Source: Nothophaeocryptopus gaeumannii
Taxonomy: Eukaryota; Ascomycota; Dothideomycetes; Mycosphaerellales; Mycosphaerellaceae
Direction of reading: 5' to 3'
NCBI GenBank assembly: GCA_031771865.1
Contig: JASISA010000027.1
Location: 1,984,001 to 2,048,000, forward strand
Length of the DNA stretch: 64,000 nucleotides
Shown here: positions 12,199 through 22,038 of the stretch, one piece after another
Layout: each line of letters starts with the position of its first letter
How positions within the stretch are numbered: position 1 is the first letter of the stretch
Position numbers and translations under genes: made by a program
Notes under the pieces: model-generated
Database searches by the model: none
What the model was told of the DNA's origin: nothing
Seen by the model: only the letters and a program-made list of their open reading frames with translations

Positions 12199-12433
12199 AT
12201 GAGACGAGAAGTTTGTTCGATATGAATGAAGGCATGATAAATGACTGATGGTAATGAAGATATGAAAGGCTTGCTATAACGGCTCTTTCGACGCCACTGG
12301 CTTGCTGCGATGTGGAAGCAGTTCTCAAAGAGCTTCGACTGTTTGCTGGTGGTATCAACAGCGACCTACTGCTCTGCAAGCTGTCTGTCGAAGACCAGAC
12401 ACGAACACATCTCGCGAGCAAAAGGCTTCGGCA

Positions 12434-13921
12434 ATGGCGCAGACAAGAGCCAACAGCTCAAACAATAACAGTGGACCAGTGACACAAGTCGAGTGCTCTC
12501 TGGTCCTGAAAGGAGACTGGATTCTACGACAGTACATCAATGATGACGATGAAGAACGAATCAAGCTGGAGCGATCTCAGTACAGCATGGCTGAACGAGA
12601 AAAGGGAAACGAAGTCGACAGATATGAAGCATCTACCATCATATTGAAGCCAAGTGGCGTGAATAAGAGGCCTCGTAACCCTGACGATGCAGAAGAGGAT
12701 GATGAGGATGATCAATATCGCTGCACCCCTGAGTTCAGTAGGACCAGAGTAGCTCGTTACCAGACGAAAGCTACAGTTGGCAGTGGACGCCAGTGGCGGT
12801 ACGAGGCACGCAAAATCGACAGTCCTATGCCTCAAGAGGACCAAGAAGACGAGGTTGTTTGTCATGCAAATATTTCGTCACCCAGCATCGTTCAGCGCCA
12901 AATTCGTCACCCCCCAGAACTCAAGCCGCCACTTTCCGGCACTCTTTACGATCCCTATCGTTGGGACAGAGTCAGAGATCAGCACAATTTCATCAAGTCG
13001 AGACAACCTTCCGGCACCAAGGTGAGTGGCGGAGCTTGGCACTTCCGCTCAGCAACTGCTCAGCAGCAAGCCAAGGTTTTATTCGGTGGTCAGGGAAACT
13101 TCGAACCAGATGCAGACGAGCCAACGGCTCAGGACATATACAATCTTCAACAGTACAATGTTTTCAATGGAGGATACCGAGATGCGAGAGATGTCGATAT
13201 TGTTTGGAGACCACGTGTATACGTTCAGCCGCTGCAGACCCGTGCAGAGTCAAGCGAGGGGGATGACTTTGACGACAATATGAATGAGAGTCTGGGAATA
13301 GAGACTTCGAAGGAGACTACGGCTACTCCCCAGTTCACACAACCTGGGTCTGAAGGTTCTGCTACGGACTCCACCAATTCTCACAAGACATCGAGAACTC
13401 CCAAAGTGCTCAAAGGAGACAAGGAGACCCGGAACTCCAAGGAGTTGATGCCGCCGCCGACTTTACCTCCTTCGAGTGCCAGACGATCGATCGACAGCAG
13501 AGTGTCGTTTAATAGCACAGCGGCTCGCGCTGGAACACCCACTACGAGCTCAGGACAGAGAGTATCTGAGTCTGGAGCCCGTACTAGCCTTGTCGGCAAC
13601 AAGAGGCTTTCGATCCATCAGATCATTAGGCCTGGAGCAGTCACAGAGAGATTGGCTCAACAGGCGGCTCTCTTGGATGCCTACACCGGCCGTGGCTCAG
13701 GAGGACTTGCTGCTACATCTCTGGTCAGCACACCATCAACTGTATCTGGTACGAAAAGGACAGCGTCTGGTCGAGGTTCAATCTCAAGTGGTCCTGCGGA
13801 AGCAGCTTCGAACACTGGCGGGAAAGAAGGTCAAGGACCATCGAAAGAGGTATGTCTTGGTATCGGTCAGCTTTCAGCAATGCAACGTCGCAAGATGTGG
13901 GAGAGAGAGCGGAAGATTTGA
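12434..13921 (+). CDS. Disordered protein with LxLxGxWxLRxY N-terminal module (family member 1)
   Basis: Unrecognised protein of 495 residues from the ATG at 12434; an in-frame ATG at 12302 would add 44 unlikely residues. Near the N-terminus it has VECSLVLKGDWILRQYINDD followed by EERIKLERS. The same pattern occurs in the next gene (14312) and in the gene at 47830-50164, defining a small family. The middle holds a possible folded segment (WDRVRDQHNFIKSRQPSG; VDIVWRPRVYVQPLQ). The rest is charged or Ser/Thr-rich and ends QRRKMWERERKI. Two in-frame, stop-free stretches with intron-like ends (13022-13063 GTGAGT...CTCAG; 13850-13894 GTATGT...GCAAG) may be spliced out. Acidic tracts with KRPR-like basic patches suggest a nuclear protein (inference). 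Confidence 0.7.
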   Translation: MAQTRANSSNNNSGPVTQVECSLVLKGDWILRQYINDDDEERIKLERSQYSMAEREKGNEVDRYEASTIILKPSGVNKRPRNPDDAEEDDEDDQYRCTPEFSRTRVARYQTKATVGSGRQWRYEARKIDSPMPQEDQEDEVVCHANISSPSIVQRQIRHPPELKPPLSGTLYDPYRWDRVRDQHNFIKSRQPSGTKVSGGAWHFRSATAQQQAKVLFGGQGNFEPDADEPTAQDIYNLQQYNVFNGGYRDARDVDIVWRPRVYVQPLQTRAESSEGDDFDDNMNESLGIETSKETTATPQFTQPGSEGSATDSTNSHKTSRTPKVLKGDKETRNSKELMPPPTLPPSSARRSIDSRVSFNSTAARAGTPTTSSGQRVSESGARTSLVGNKRLSIHQIIRPGAVTERLAQQAALLDAYTGRGSGGLAATSLVSTPSTVSGTKRTASGRGSISSGPAEAASNTGGKEGQGPSKEVCLGIGQLSAMQRRKMWERERKI

Positions 13922-14311
13922 GGCGAGAGCGGTTAGGTAGCTGCCGTGGCCAGCAGCGAGAGATTACCAATGGGTGCTCATAGAACAATCGTACCACAAT
14001 GACCATCACAGCCAAGTCTTTTTCTGACTGCTCCCGTCCTTCCTATCATCGTCAACGAATGCAGCCGTCCGGACATGCCAAACTCTCGTACTCAGCTGAC
14101 CATCTTGCAATGCTCCTCGAGTCTTGAACACTTACTTTCCACTACGTCTTTCCTCATATTTCCACAACTATCAAGTTTGCCATGCGCTTTGATGCTAGGC
14201 TCTGTGAAAGAACAAGCAAACCCAGTCGAGCACATATCAATCCGCACAAGGTCTGATCGCTCAAAAGTGCATCACTTGATCTTCTGCCCTGTTTCAAGCA
14301 GAACTAGCATC
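13922..14311. other. Gap between the two adjacent family members
   Basis: 390 bp. The frame of the next gene is open back to 14075 for 79 codons, but the translation there is hydrophobic/Ser-rich without conserved character, so I treat it as 5' UTR. Confidence 0.5.
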
Positions 14312-15583
14312 ATGAGCTCCCAGAACCTGCAGTCGGGAGAAGCTGAAGTCAGCTGCAGACTCGATCTCGGCGGCATCTGGACCTTACGGTGCTACAAGAA
14401 CGAAGGTAGTATTGAGACCATTGATCTTGATCGTAGCAAGTCTTCGCAAATTGTTGCTGAGCCTGAAGAAGAACAAGAAGGACAAGAAGATGATCGAAAA
14501 GCTATAGAAGTCAGAATCGACCTTATCAGAGCGCGAAAGAACTTTGAAATGCCTCAACAGGGCGAACATGCTGTCATTGAAGGCGTCAAGGAAGGACTGG
14601 ACCGGCGTGCTGCCCGAGATGGAACAGGCACTCGTCAGGACTCGAACGCCAACCGTCCCAAGAAAAGTCGAGGCAAGAGGGGAGCTGCAGAGGACGAAGA
14701 CTTGGGTGACGATGATGGTGATGAGCAGCCAATCGTGCCAAACGCCTTTGATATCAACGACAATCCTGCTTCCGCAGACGAGGATGGCTCATCATCCTTT
14801 GAAGCATTTGAGACCATGAGGAAGCATCGAAACAAAAAGAAAGCCACAAAGAACGACACCAAGGACGACGATGTCGACGAGCAACCCATTGTATCCAATA
14901 GAATCGATTTCGACATGAACTCAGCCGTTAACGAAGGCGACAATCCAGAACCGACTCCACAACCACGATCCACCATCAAGCGTCGTGGTGGCAAGAACGA
15001 AAAATGGGACCTGGTTCCCGCCACTTCAGAAAATGAAATCAGAGTGAACAAGGACGACCCCGAGAAACTCAGGCGCGAGATACTCAGGGCCAAGAAGGAA
15101 GGCCGACAGCCAAGTGTGGTCAATACTGACCCTGCCCCAGTCAACGAGCAACAGACCGGACGACAGACACGCTTTGGCTCCATCGCGAATCCAACATCCG
15201 CCAAACGCAAAGCCTCAGCTCAGAGCAACACTGCTGCGAAAGCGCCAACATCTACCCGCAAGCCTCGAGCGAAGAGGGAAGCCGAGTGGGAGGAGCTGGA
15301 CGCGATCCTTGAGGAGCAAGTCGAGAAGAATGAATGTAAGTCCAGCAACTCACCACTCCCTCTCTGAGGTATGCTCCACAGTATACTGACTGCTGCAACA
15401 GACGAACCACGGAGAGATCGGATTCAGGAGTCTCTTCAAAGCACTACAAGACCACCCGAGGAAACCGAGGACGGCGAGAACGAATCTGATGATGAGATAC
15501 CGCCATTAGATTCACCTCGTAAGAAGCGCAAGAAGTCCGAGGGTGGTGGAAAAAGCAGACGTAAGAGGGGTGGCAAACATTAA
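14312..15583 (+). CDS. Disordered basic/acidic protein with LxLxGxWxLRxY module (family member 2)
   Basis: Unrecognised protein of 401 residues. The start at 14312 is chosen because the shared module follows directly: VSCRLDLGGIWTLRCYKNEG then SIETIDLDRS. A 66 bp intron (15336-15401, GTAAGT...CTGACTGCTGCAACAG, phase 1) joins EKNE to YEPRRDRIQES. An internal duplication, DEQPIVPNAFDINDNPA and DEQPIVSNRIDFDMNSA, is visible at about residues 138 and 185. The C-terminus is strongly basic (KKRKKSEGGGKSRRKRGGKH), suggesting nuclear or nucleic-acid association (inference). Together with the gene just upstream it looks like a diverged tandem pair; similarity outside the module is poor. Confidence 0.75.
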
Positions 15584-15805
15584 AGCTCTAATTACGACCG
15601 TATCTGATATGGGTATCTTCTACAAAAAAGCGATGTCAGTCAAAACTTTCCGACTCAACAGAAGTACAAACTCCTTCCTTCCACTTCCACACTGCCGCAA
15701 ACCCGCTTTCGAAAGCCTCACCAAACTTACAGCTCCTCCTTCTCAGTCGTTTCAGTGGGATTCGAGAGCTCAATCTCTTCTGCAATGACAACGGCCGTTG
15801 AAACT

Positions 15806-18800
15806 TCATAGCCGTCCCTTATCCTGTCCGATCCAGTATCCTGCAATTTCAGTAAGAATGTCACCCATAATCACCGGACTGGCCATCAATCCATGACCCT
15901 CTCCCTCCAAAACTCTCACTTCACAACCACCAGGTTTGTCCGCGAGATCCACTGCCGTGCTCTCGCGACTGTCTGGTGCGGTGAAGGTGCCATCGAGACC
16001 TACGGCTCGTCGATTCATCTGTTCCGCCAACCACTTCACATTCGCGATCGGAACGCGCTTGTCTTCTGATCCGTGTGTAATGACCACTTCACGGCCGACG
16101 TCAGTGTATCGAAAACCCACATCGCGGTTTCGCTCGAGACAAACTAGGAGATCTGTTGCTGGGTTACTATCCCGAGTAGCCAGGTCCCAAGTAGCCTGTG
16201 TCAAGCGAGAGGTGTATTCGGTATGACGTTCCTTGGCAGTGTGCTCGGCTGCGTAAAGGCCATTGGAAGCATAGTCGAAGCCAGGATCCATAGGCGTTGC
16301 GGTGGCGGATAAGATGAGAGAGCTTCGTTTCAGTGCTTCTGCACGATCTTCTTCCTCTTCGATCAAGGGAATAGGGAAGTTTTCAGTCGGGTTCATCGCC
16401 GGCATGTATTGATCCATCAGCATCATGGACTCACGGCGGTTATACTCTGGCCGATCTCGGCTTGGCGGTTTCTCCTTGGTTAACTCGTTGACATTGCTAC
16501 TCCTTGGTGGTGACGCTCGGTTCAAGTTTGTCTTGACCGTGCGCTTTGTAGCAGGCTTCAGTGACGCGGACGTTGCCGTCATGAATGATGAATTGGCAGC
16601 CTTCAAGAATGGCGTCGGCAGGACCCGTAGAAACCGCTGGCTGCGTGGGAGTGGGTTTGAAGGAAGTGCCGAAGCCGTTGGATGTGATATGGCCTCAAGC
16701 TGACTAGGCGGCACCCATGGCGCCAGGAGATGGATTTTGCCCTTCACGAGGTGAGGCAGTATGAGTGCGGTGGCAAGTGCGTACACTGCTCCTGCCGAAT
16801 GTGCCAATATGCTGAATTTGACGATCCCGAGGTGTTGGCAAATGACAAGAACATCTTCCGGCCAATTAAGAGGTCCGCTCTTGTCGGAAGATGGATAAGG
16901 CTCGCTGCCGCCGACGCCAGGTCGGTCAATGGTGATCAATCGCAGTCGGAGTGTCGTAGCCAACTCATCGTAGAATGCCGTTACAAATCGCGTGAGGCCC
17001 ATGCCGACACAAACGAAGACCGCGGCGCCGTTAGGATCGCCAACCTCGGAATACGCGATGGTGCGGCCGGTCGTAAGATATTTAACTTTTCTGTTCAGAC
17101 GGGGTGCATGCAAGTATTCAAGCACTGCTTCTTCGATGCTGTTTCTGCGCGACGTCTCAATTTCCTCCTCCACATTGCGCGAGATGCGCGCATCGCTCAT
17201 CGATTTCCGACGATTCTTCTGCTTTGCGAACGCCAGTGGAAGGTCGGGGTGGTGGGCTGTCCACCTGTCTTCGGGCCGTCGTTTCTTCTTAGACTTTTGA
17301 TGCGATTGCGGTGTCGAGATCGATTCTGCCTTTTCCGGCGTTTGGAGATCAAGTCCCTTCAACCCTAGCGATCGCTCAGGTGATTCGCGGAGTTTTGCGC
17401 CCTTGTCGACAGGCCTTAGATTCTCATCACCTTGCAGCGCATCGACCGCCCTTGCATAGGAATAATCCAGTGAAAACGGCAGAATGGGCGAATTGTCTGC
17501 TGATCGTGCCGTGGCTGGCCTGTTGTGAGCATCAAGGGGTCGTTTCACGTCCAATGAATATTTGGTTTGTCGGAGAAGGTCGGGTGACTGGTTTAATGCT
17601 CTAGCGCCATTCAATCCCAAGCCATTCACATCGTGCGAACGCCTCTCATCATCCTTGAGACCCAATGTCTTGTGGGCTTTGGTTTGATCAGTCGCGTGGC
17701 GATTGGACGTCTTTTTGCGTGGCGGCGCTCGCTTAGCCTGGTCGGCAAGTGGAGCTGACAGCTCATAAACCGTGGTGTGCTGAGAATCAGATCCCTCTAC
17801 TGGCGCTGGTGTCTTCTCGGTAGGTAGAGTAGGGGAGTCTGATTCTTGAAGTCGAGATTTCCGCTGCTCACGAAGTTCTCTGATGCGTTTGACAGTCTCA
17901 TCATCCTCTCCCAGGTCTGCCCAGCTGGATTCCGGTATAGACTTCGACCGCGCGTATTTCTTCGTTTCAGATGCGCTGGGATTCATTGTATGCCTCTTGG
18001 ACTTCTTCTGCTTCCGTTTTCCAGCTGGACTATTGCTCGAATGCCGCAAAGACGATGTGCGGGTTGGTACTGAATCTTGAATTGGACTCGGGCTCTTGAG
18101 TGGCGGCGTGTTTGACACTGCCGACAACTGCCGGTCTGAAGACGCCTTGCCCTCACTTCCAACGCTGTGCTCCCCGAACGAGTGTGATTGTTGCAAGGGT
18201 GGAGTTTCTTCCAATGGCTGATCCTCGCTGATAGTGGCATCAGTGAGGTATAGCCTACCCTTTGACGATGAAGACTGCGGCGGGGCCTTGGCGATGATCT
18301 TCTCTGCGAGAGACAAATTCCCGACTTCCTCAGACGTTCGTACCGATTGCGCGCCTTCCGTCCTCAACACCTCCTCCGACGCCACGCGCCGTAAACGAGA
18401 CTTCTGCGACGTCCGACCCCGCTGGCTATCCGAGTCTTGTGCGCCCTTGGTCGAGCCTTTGCGCACCCAGCTCTCCGAGCTCAATTTGTTCCTTGCGCTG
18501 TAATCCGTGTTGTTGGTAGACAGCGAGCTTCTGCGCGAGCTCGGCTTCGGTCGACAGGAGCTTGAACTTGGAGACTTCGTTGACTTGGGTGTATGCGCCT
18601 TATACTTTGACAGACCAGACGGCGGCCGAGACGTAGGCACTGTCGGGGGCAGTGCGGCGTCGGTCAGGCCGTCAACATCATCTAGCTCCAGGCCGTTTCC
18701 ATACTCCACGCCGAAGCCAGGCGTGTTTGTCTGCTTGTGGATGGATGCTGAGCTGCCTACGGAGCGATTGGAAGTGCTGTTTCGCGAGTGCTTGCTGGCG

Positions 18801-19033
18801 GTCTCGGAGAAGTGGTCGTTTGCCGCGATGTCAGGCAACGGCGTGAGTGTGTCGAGCGAGTCGATGATGGAGGTGAGGACGGCAGGATTGGCGGGTTTGG
18901 ACCTGACGCGGTTCGCAGAAGGTAGGTCGACTTGACGGCTCGCGGGCACTTTCGACTCGGGGCGGCGCACATCCCATGGTTCTGACGGCGCCGCCGATAC
19001 TGGGTGGGGAGGGAGCTCCATTTGGCATCGCAT
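15806..19033 (-). CDS. Alpha/beta hydrolase with long disordered N-terminus
   Basis: 1075 residues (or 1071 from the second ATG at 19021). Residues 1 to about 640 are low-complexity, Ser/Arg/Lys-rich and probably disordered, with many phospho-type motifs and basic clusters (GKRKQKKSKRHT). From about 650 an alpha/beta hydrolase fold appears: strand VFVCVGMGLTRFV, then LITIDRPGVGGSEPYP, then the nucleophile elbow AHSAGA. An insertion with basic, unstructured sequence splits the core. The acid HGSEDKRVP and the histidine LEGEGHGLMA complete a likely Ser-Asp-His triad. Substrate unknown; an esterase or lipase is possible. It converges on the preceding gene with a 222 bp gap. No signal peptide is visible, so it is probably cytosolic. 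Confidence 0.85.
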   Translation of the reverse strand: MRCQMELPPHPVSAAPSEPWDVRRPESKVPASRQVDLPSANRVRSKPANPAVLTSIIDSLDTLTPLPDIAANDHFSETASKHSRNSTSNRSVGSSASIHKQTNTPGFGVEYGNGLELDDVDGLTDAALPPTVPTSRPPSGLSKYKAHTPKSTKSPSSSSCRPKPSSRRSSLSTNNTDYSARNKLSSESWVRKGSTKGAQDSDSQRGRTSQKSRLRRVASEEVLRTEGAQSVRTSEEVGNLSLAEKIIAKAPPQSSSSKGRLYLTDATISEDQPLEETPPLQQSHSFGEHSVGSEGKASSDRQLSAVSNTPPLKSPSPIQDSVPTRTSSLRHSSNSPAGKRKQKKSKRHTMNPSASETKKYARSKSIPESSWADLGEDDETVKRIRELREQRKSRLQESDSPTLPTEKTPAPVEGSDSQHTTVYELSAPLADQAKRAPPRKKTSNRHATDQTKAHKTLGLKDDERRSHDVNGLGLNGARALNQSPDLLRQTKYSLDVKRPLDAHNRPATARSADNSPILPFSLDYSYARAVDALQGDENLRPVDKGAKLRESPERSLGLKGLDLQTPEKAESISTPQSHQKSKKKRRPEDRWTAHHPDLPLAFAKQKNRRKSMSDARISRNVEEEIETSRRNSIEEAVLEYLHAPRLNRKVKYLTTGRTIAYSEVGDPNGAAVFVCVGMGLTRFVTAFYDELATTLRLRLITIDRPGVGGSEPYPSSDKSGPLNWPEDVLVICQHLGIVKFSILAHSAGAVYALATALILPHLVKGKIHLLAPWVPPSQLEAISHPTASALPSNPLPRSQRFLRVLPTPFLKAANSSFMTATSASLKPATKRTVKTNLNRASPPRSSNVNELTKEKPPSRDRPEYNRRESMMLMDQYMPAMNPTENFPIPLIEEEEDRAEALKRSSLILSATATPMDPGFDYASNGLYAAEHTAKERHTEYTSRLTQATWDLATRDSNPATDLLVCLERNRDVGFRYTDVGREVVITHGSEDKRVPIANVKWLAEQMNRRAVGLDGTFTAPDSRESTAVDLADKPGGCEVRVLEGEGHGLMASPVIMGDILTEIAGYWIGQDKGRL

Positions 19034-21156
19034 ATTGAATGCAGTGATTGCGCCTGCGAGGGCGTTGTCCCTTGCAGCAGCAGCTCGCGTCGCAGCTTGC
19101 CAAAGTAAATGCGCCCGGTGCTCTCCTACAGATGTCCCTACTTAATCAACATCTCATATATGTCGAACCTAAACGTCGTACTGCAGCAGCGTTTTGGCGT
19201 CGTGTGCCCGAGTACACACGTGGCGGCGGATCGAGGACGAGCAGCGGGCTGCTCTCCTCGCGGAGGGAATGGTGGGTGCAGAAGGTGTCATACGATGCTA
19301 TAGCGACGGGGTGAACGCAGCAGACTGCCACGACGGCGTGCCTGTCCAGGTCATTCGTTTCAAGTGATGAATATTGCGCGACGGTAGGCCAACCTCAAAG
19401 AATGGAACCTAGCCCGCAGGCGAAAGTCTGATAGAGGGGGAGGAAGCTGCCGGACGGCCGCCATCCGGCTACGACCGTCAGGATGAAGATGAGATGCAGG
19501 GGCAGTGAGGTGTGGCGCGATCTAACTGGCCAATGCCCTCGTCGATACAGTATGGGATCGCTCCAGGGAACAGCATGCTTGTGCCCGAACTCGTTGTCTT
19601 TTCATTTTCAGAAAGAAGACCCTCTTCTAGCAAGAGATCTGCCTCCGGTACAGCGAGGCGCCCGTTATCGCGAGGCAATCTGTCCTCACTGGGTTAGAGT
19701 ACCAAATCAGCGCCCGTTACGCTAGTCACCATCTCTAATTCCAATGTACGTTGACTGTCGACGTTGTGCGGCCGCTGAACTGTCAAAAACGCCGAGATGA
19801 AACACCAACCACCATCAAAGTTGCAGAAGTCCTCCTCGGCTGCCTGGAAATTGCTTCCTCGGCCATCTGCAAGAAATGATGACTCGTTGAAAGCAGGCTT
19901 GAATGATCTGAAATCAAAGTATATCTCACCATCTCGCGGGCCCGCGGCAGAGGCCACAGTCTGCTCCTAGCAAGACACCAACGGAGGACGAAGGAGAATG
20001 TGAATTCCATGACAGGCAATTCGGCGGATGAGCGGCTGCAGCGGGGGAAGACATGTCATGCACCATGCACGCAACTGTTTGTTCGCGTTACACCTGCAGA
20101 AGAGACGAGCTGCATCCTGTATGTTAACTTAACTTAACTTTTGACAGCCGTTCTCTCACGCATTTATCCCCGCCGTTGCCAAGTCGGAGACAGACCTCGG
20201 CATGCCGAACGTTGCCGAGCTGCCTAAGCCGACACTGCAGATAAGGCGAGCGTGCATAGACGCGCTTGACGCTGTCCAACATGAGCTGATGCTTGCTTAT
20301 CCGACGCTATTCATGGGACAAATCGAGCACACTCAGCTTCATGCTCCCAAACGAGCCATGTGCGCCCCGAGGGGCACCCGAAAAGGTGCATGCATGAAAT
20401 ATCTATTGCTCTGTCAAAACCTCCTCGCTTGGAATCCTTGGCTCCTCATGCAAGACAGGGTAGACCTAAGTGGACCTCTAAGAAGGATGCCTAGTGTGCT
20501 GGACCATGCAGCCTTCGCTGTCCTGGCGGTCAACGCGCGGTCATATGCAACTGCACACTGCCACCTCCAATTGTTCTGTGGTCTTGTCCATCATTCGCAG
20601 GCGGCACAGCAAAAGACTGAGGAAGCATGTGTACGCGGCCTTGGAATCCTCTCTCTCCCCCGGCGAAACTCAAACGAACGGCGTTGTATCAGATTCAGGC
20701 TGTAGGGCTGACGGACGCGCCCTTTGCAGAATGTATGTCAATGCGTGGTGAGGCCAGGAAGGATGTGATGGTCCGGAGGGGTGATGAGCGGATTGGGACT
20801 CTTTCTCAGATGTGCCACTATCATGGTTCCAACTCTAATCGGACCTCAAGTTTAATCCCATATGGAGATTGTCCTTTCTGAGTTCGGAGGCTCGGAGCGC
20901 CGAAGAGGCCGTGATGTGAAATGACTCCTCGATCCTATCGAAGTTCGAAGATGTCCGAGGTCACACATACCAGCTACTGCGAAGCCGAGCTGAAAGTCTT
21001 AAAACGGGAGACCCGGACGTCATACAAGCAGTGCCTACCCAGTCCACATGCCAATCTGGAACACCCTGCCAAGCCCCAGGCATCACTAATCCAACAAAGT
21101 AGTACGGTACAGTCGCTCGAACGCTACCTCAATAATCGACTTACTAGGCTCTCTCC
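19034..21156. other. 2.1 kb intergenic region
   Basis: Upstream of the hydrolase and downstream of the bZIP gene, both on the minus strand. Open frames here (for example 20202-20705 +) lack family signals and have irregular composition. A short tandem TTAAC x3 occurs at 20124-20140. No RNA gene or transposon was recognised. Confidence 0.45.
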
Positions 21157-22038
21157 TCAACTCAAATTCAGGGACTGCGGGAACAGACGCTCGCCTCTAC
21201 GACCCCTCCATGCGTTAGTGGCAGCCAGCAGGTCTTCACAGCCTTGTATGAGCCAGCCCCATTTCCGAAAGAAGGCCTCTGATAGCTCCCAGCTCGCAAG
21301 CTGCTCGGGGGAGCTCCACACGACCAAGCCGCCTCGACAGTTCTGTCCGTGCAAGTTCTCAATCGCTCCAGATGCTCTCAAGTCCCTCGAGAATGCTGCC
21401 ACGTCAAGCTGTCGTGAAGCAATTGCCCGCAAGATATTATACCGTAGCCTTGCATGAGGAATAATATCGATGATCGGATCATGCGGTACTTGGTACTGAG
21501 GCTGAATGGGCTGAAGCGAGGCGGGCACTGCACTGTTGGTGGATCTCGGGGTTAAGATAGGCGTGCTGTTCTGCAATGTTGTACTCGCAATCCCCAATCG
21601 CTGTGCGTTGGTGGATGCTGCTGCTATGAAATTGCGGTTGATGAGCTGACCAAGCTCGTCCCATGTCCGCTCCGATGAATTGCTACAGCTAGTGCTCGAG
21701 CGATTCACGTTCGGTGGTGTAGATGAGCGCTCTGAGGGCGTCGACGGAGAGTCGCCGTTTTGCGTAGCATCGAACTCATCGTCGTCCTCTTGTGCAGGAG
21801 ATCCCGTAGAGGATCCTCGGGGCTTGTACTGCTTGGGTGATTGTCCTGCTCTTTGACGCTCGCGAAACGCCCTCTGATTCAACCTATTCTGGATTCGTCT
21901 CCTCTCGGCCGGATCGTTCTTCCCTCTCCAGTTCTCGTTGTAGATGTGGATGACTTTGGAATCTGATGAAGAAGTCTGTGATAAGCCTGGTCTTGGTCGC
22001 TCATCCATGCTGTGATGGTGCCTGTGAATAGCTTGCAT
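21157..22038 (-). CDS. bZIP-like transcription factor with DUF3425 domain
   Basis: 293 residues (283 if the ATG at 22008, MDERPRPG, is used). A bZIP-type basic region is at about 42-65 (AERRRIQNRLNQRAFRERQR). The following segment is Pro/Gly/Ser-rich and I see no heptad leucine zipper, as in many fungal proteins of this architecture. The C-terminal third matches the DUF3425 style: PIIDIIPHARLRYNILRAI, LHGQNCRGGLVVWSSPEQL and WELSEAFFRKWGWLIQGCED. Proteins of this kind are presumed nuclear regulators, few of known target. The divergent 1.3 kb region separates it from the hydroxylase-like gene; co-regulation is possible but not shown. Confidence 0.88.
   Translation of the reverse strand: MQAIHRHHHSMDERPRPGLSQTSSSDSKVIHIYNENWRGKNDPAERRRIQNRLNQRAFRERQRAGQSPKQYKPRGSSTGSPAQEDDDEFDATQNGDSPSTPSERSSTPPNVNRSSTSCSNSSERTWDELGQLINRNFIAAASTNAQRLGIASTTLQNSTPILTPRSTNSAVPASLQPIQPQYQVPHDPIIDIIPHARLRYNILRAIASRQLDVAAFSRDLRASGAIENLHGQNCRGGLVVWSSPEQLASWELSEAFFRKWGWLIQGCEDLLAATNAWRGRRGERLFPQSLNLS

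Noticed and set aside
13022..13063. Possible 42 bp intron in family member 1
   Set aside because: Signals GTGAGT...CTCAG fit, but it is short, in frame and without a clear branch site; mentioned in the gene entry but not used in the model.
20202..20705. 167-codon plus-strand frame in the 19.0-21.2 kb gap
   Set aside because: No recognisable motif, irregular composition, and no splice or promoter context; overlaps other chance frames.
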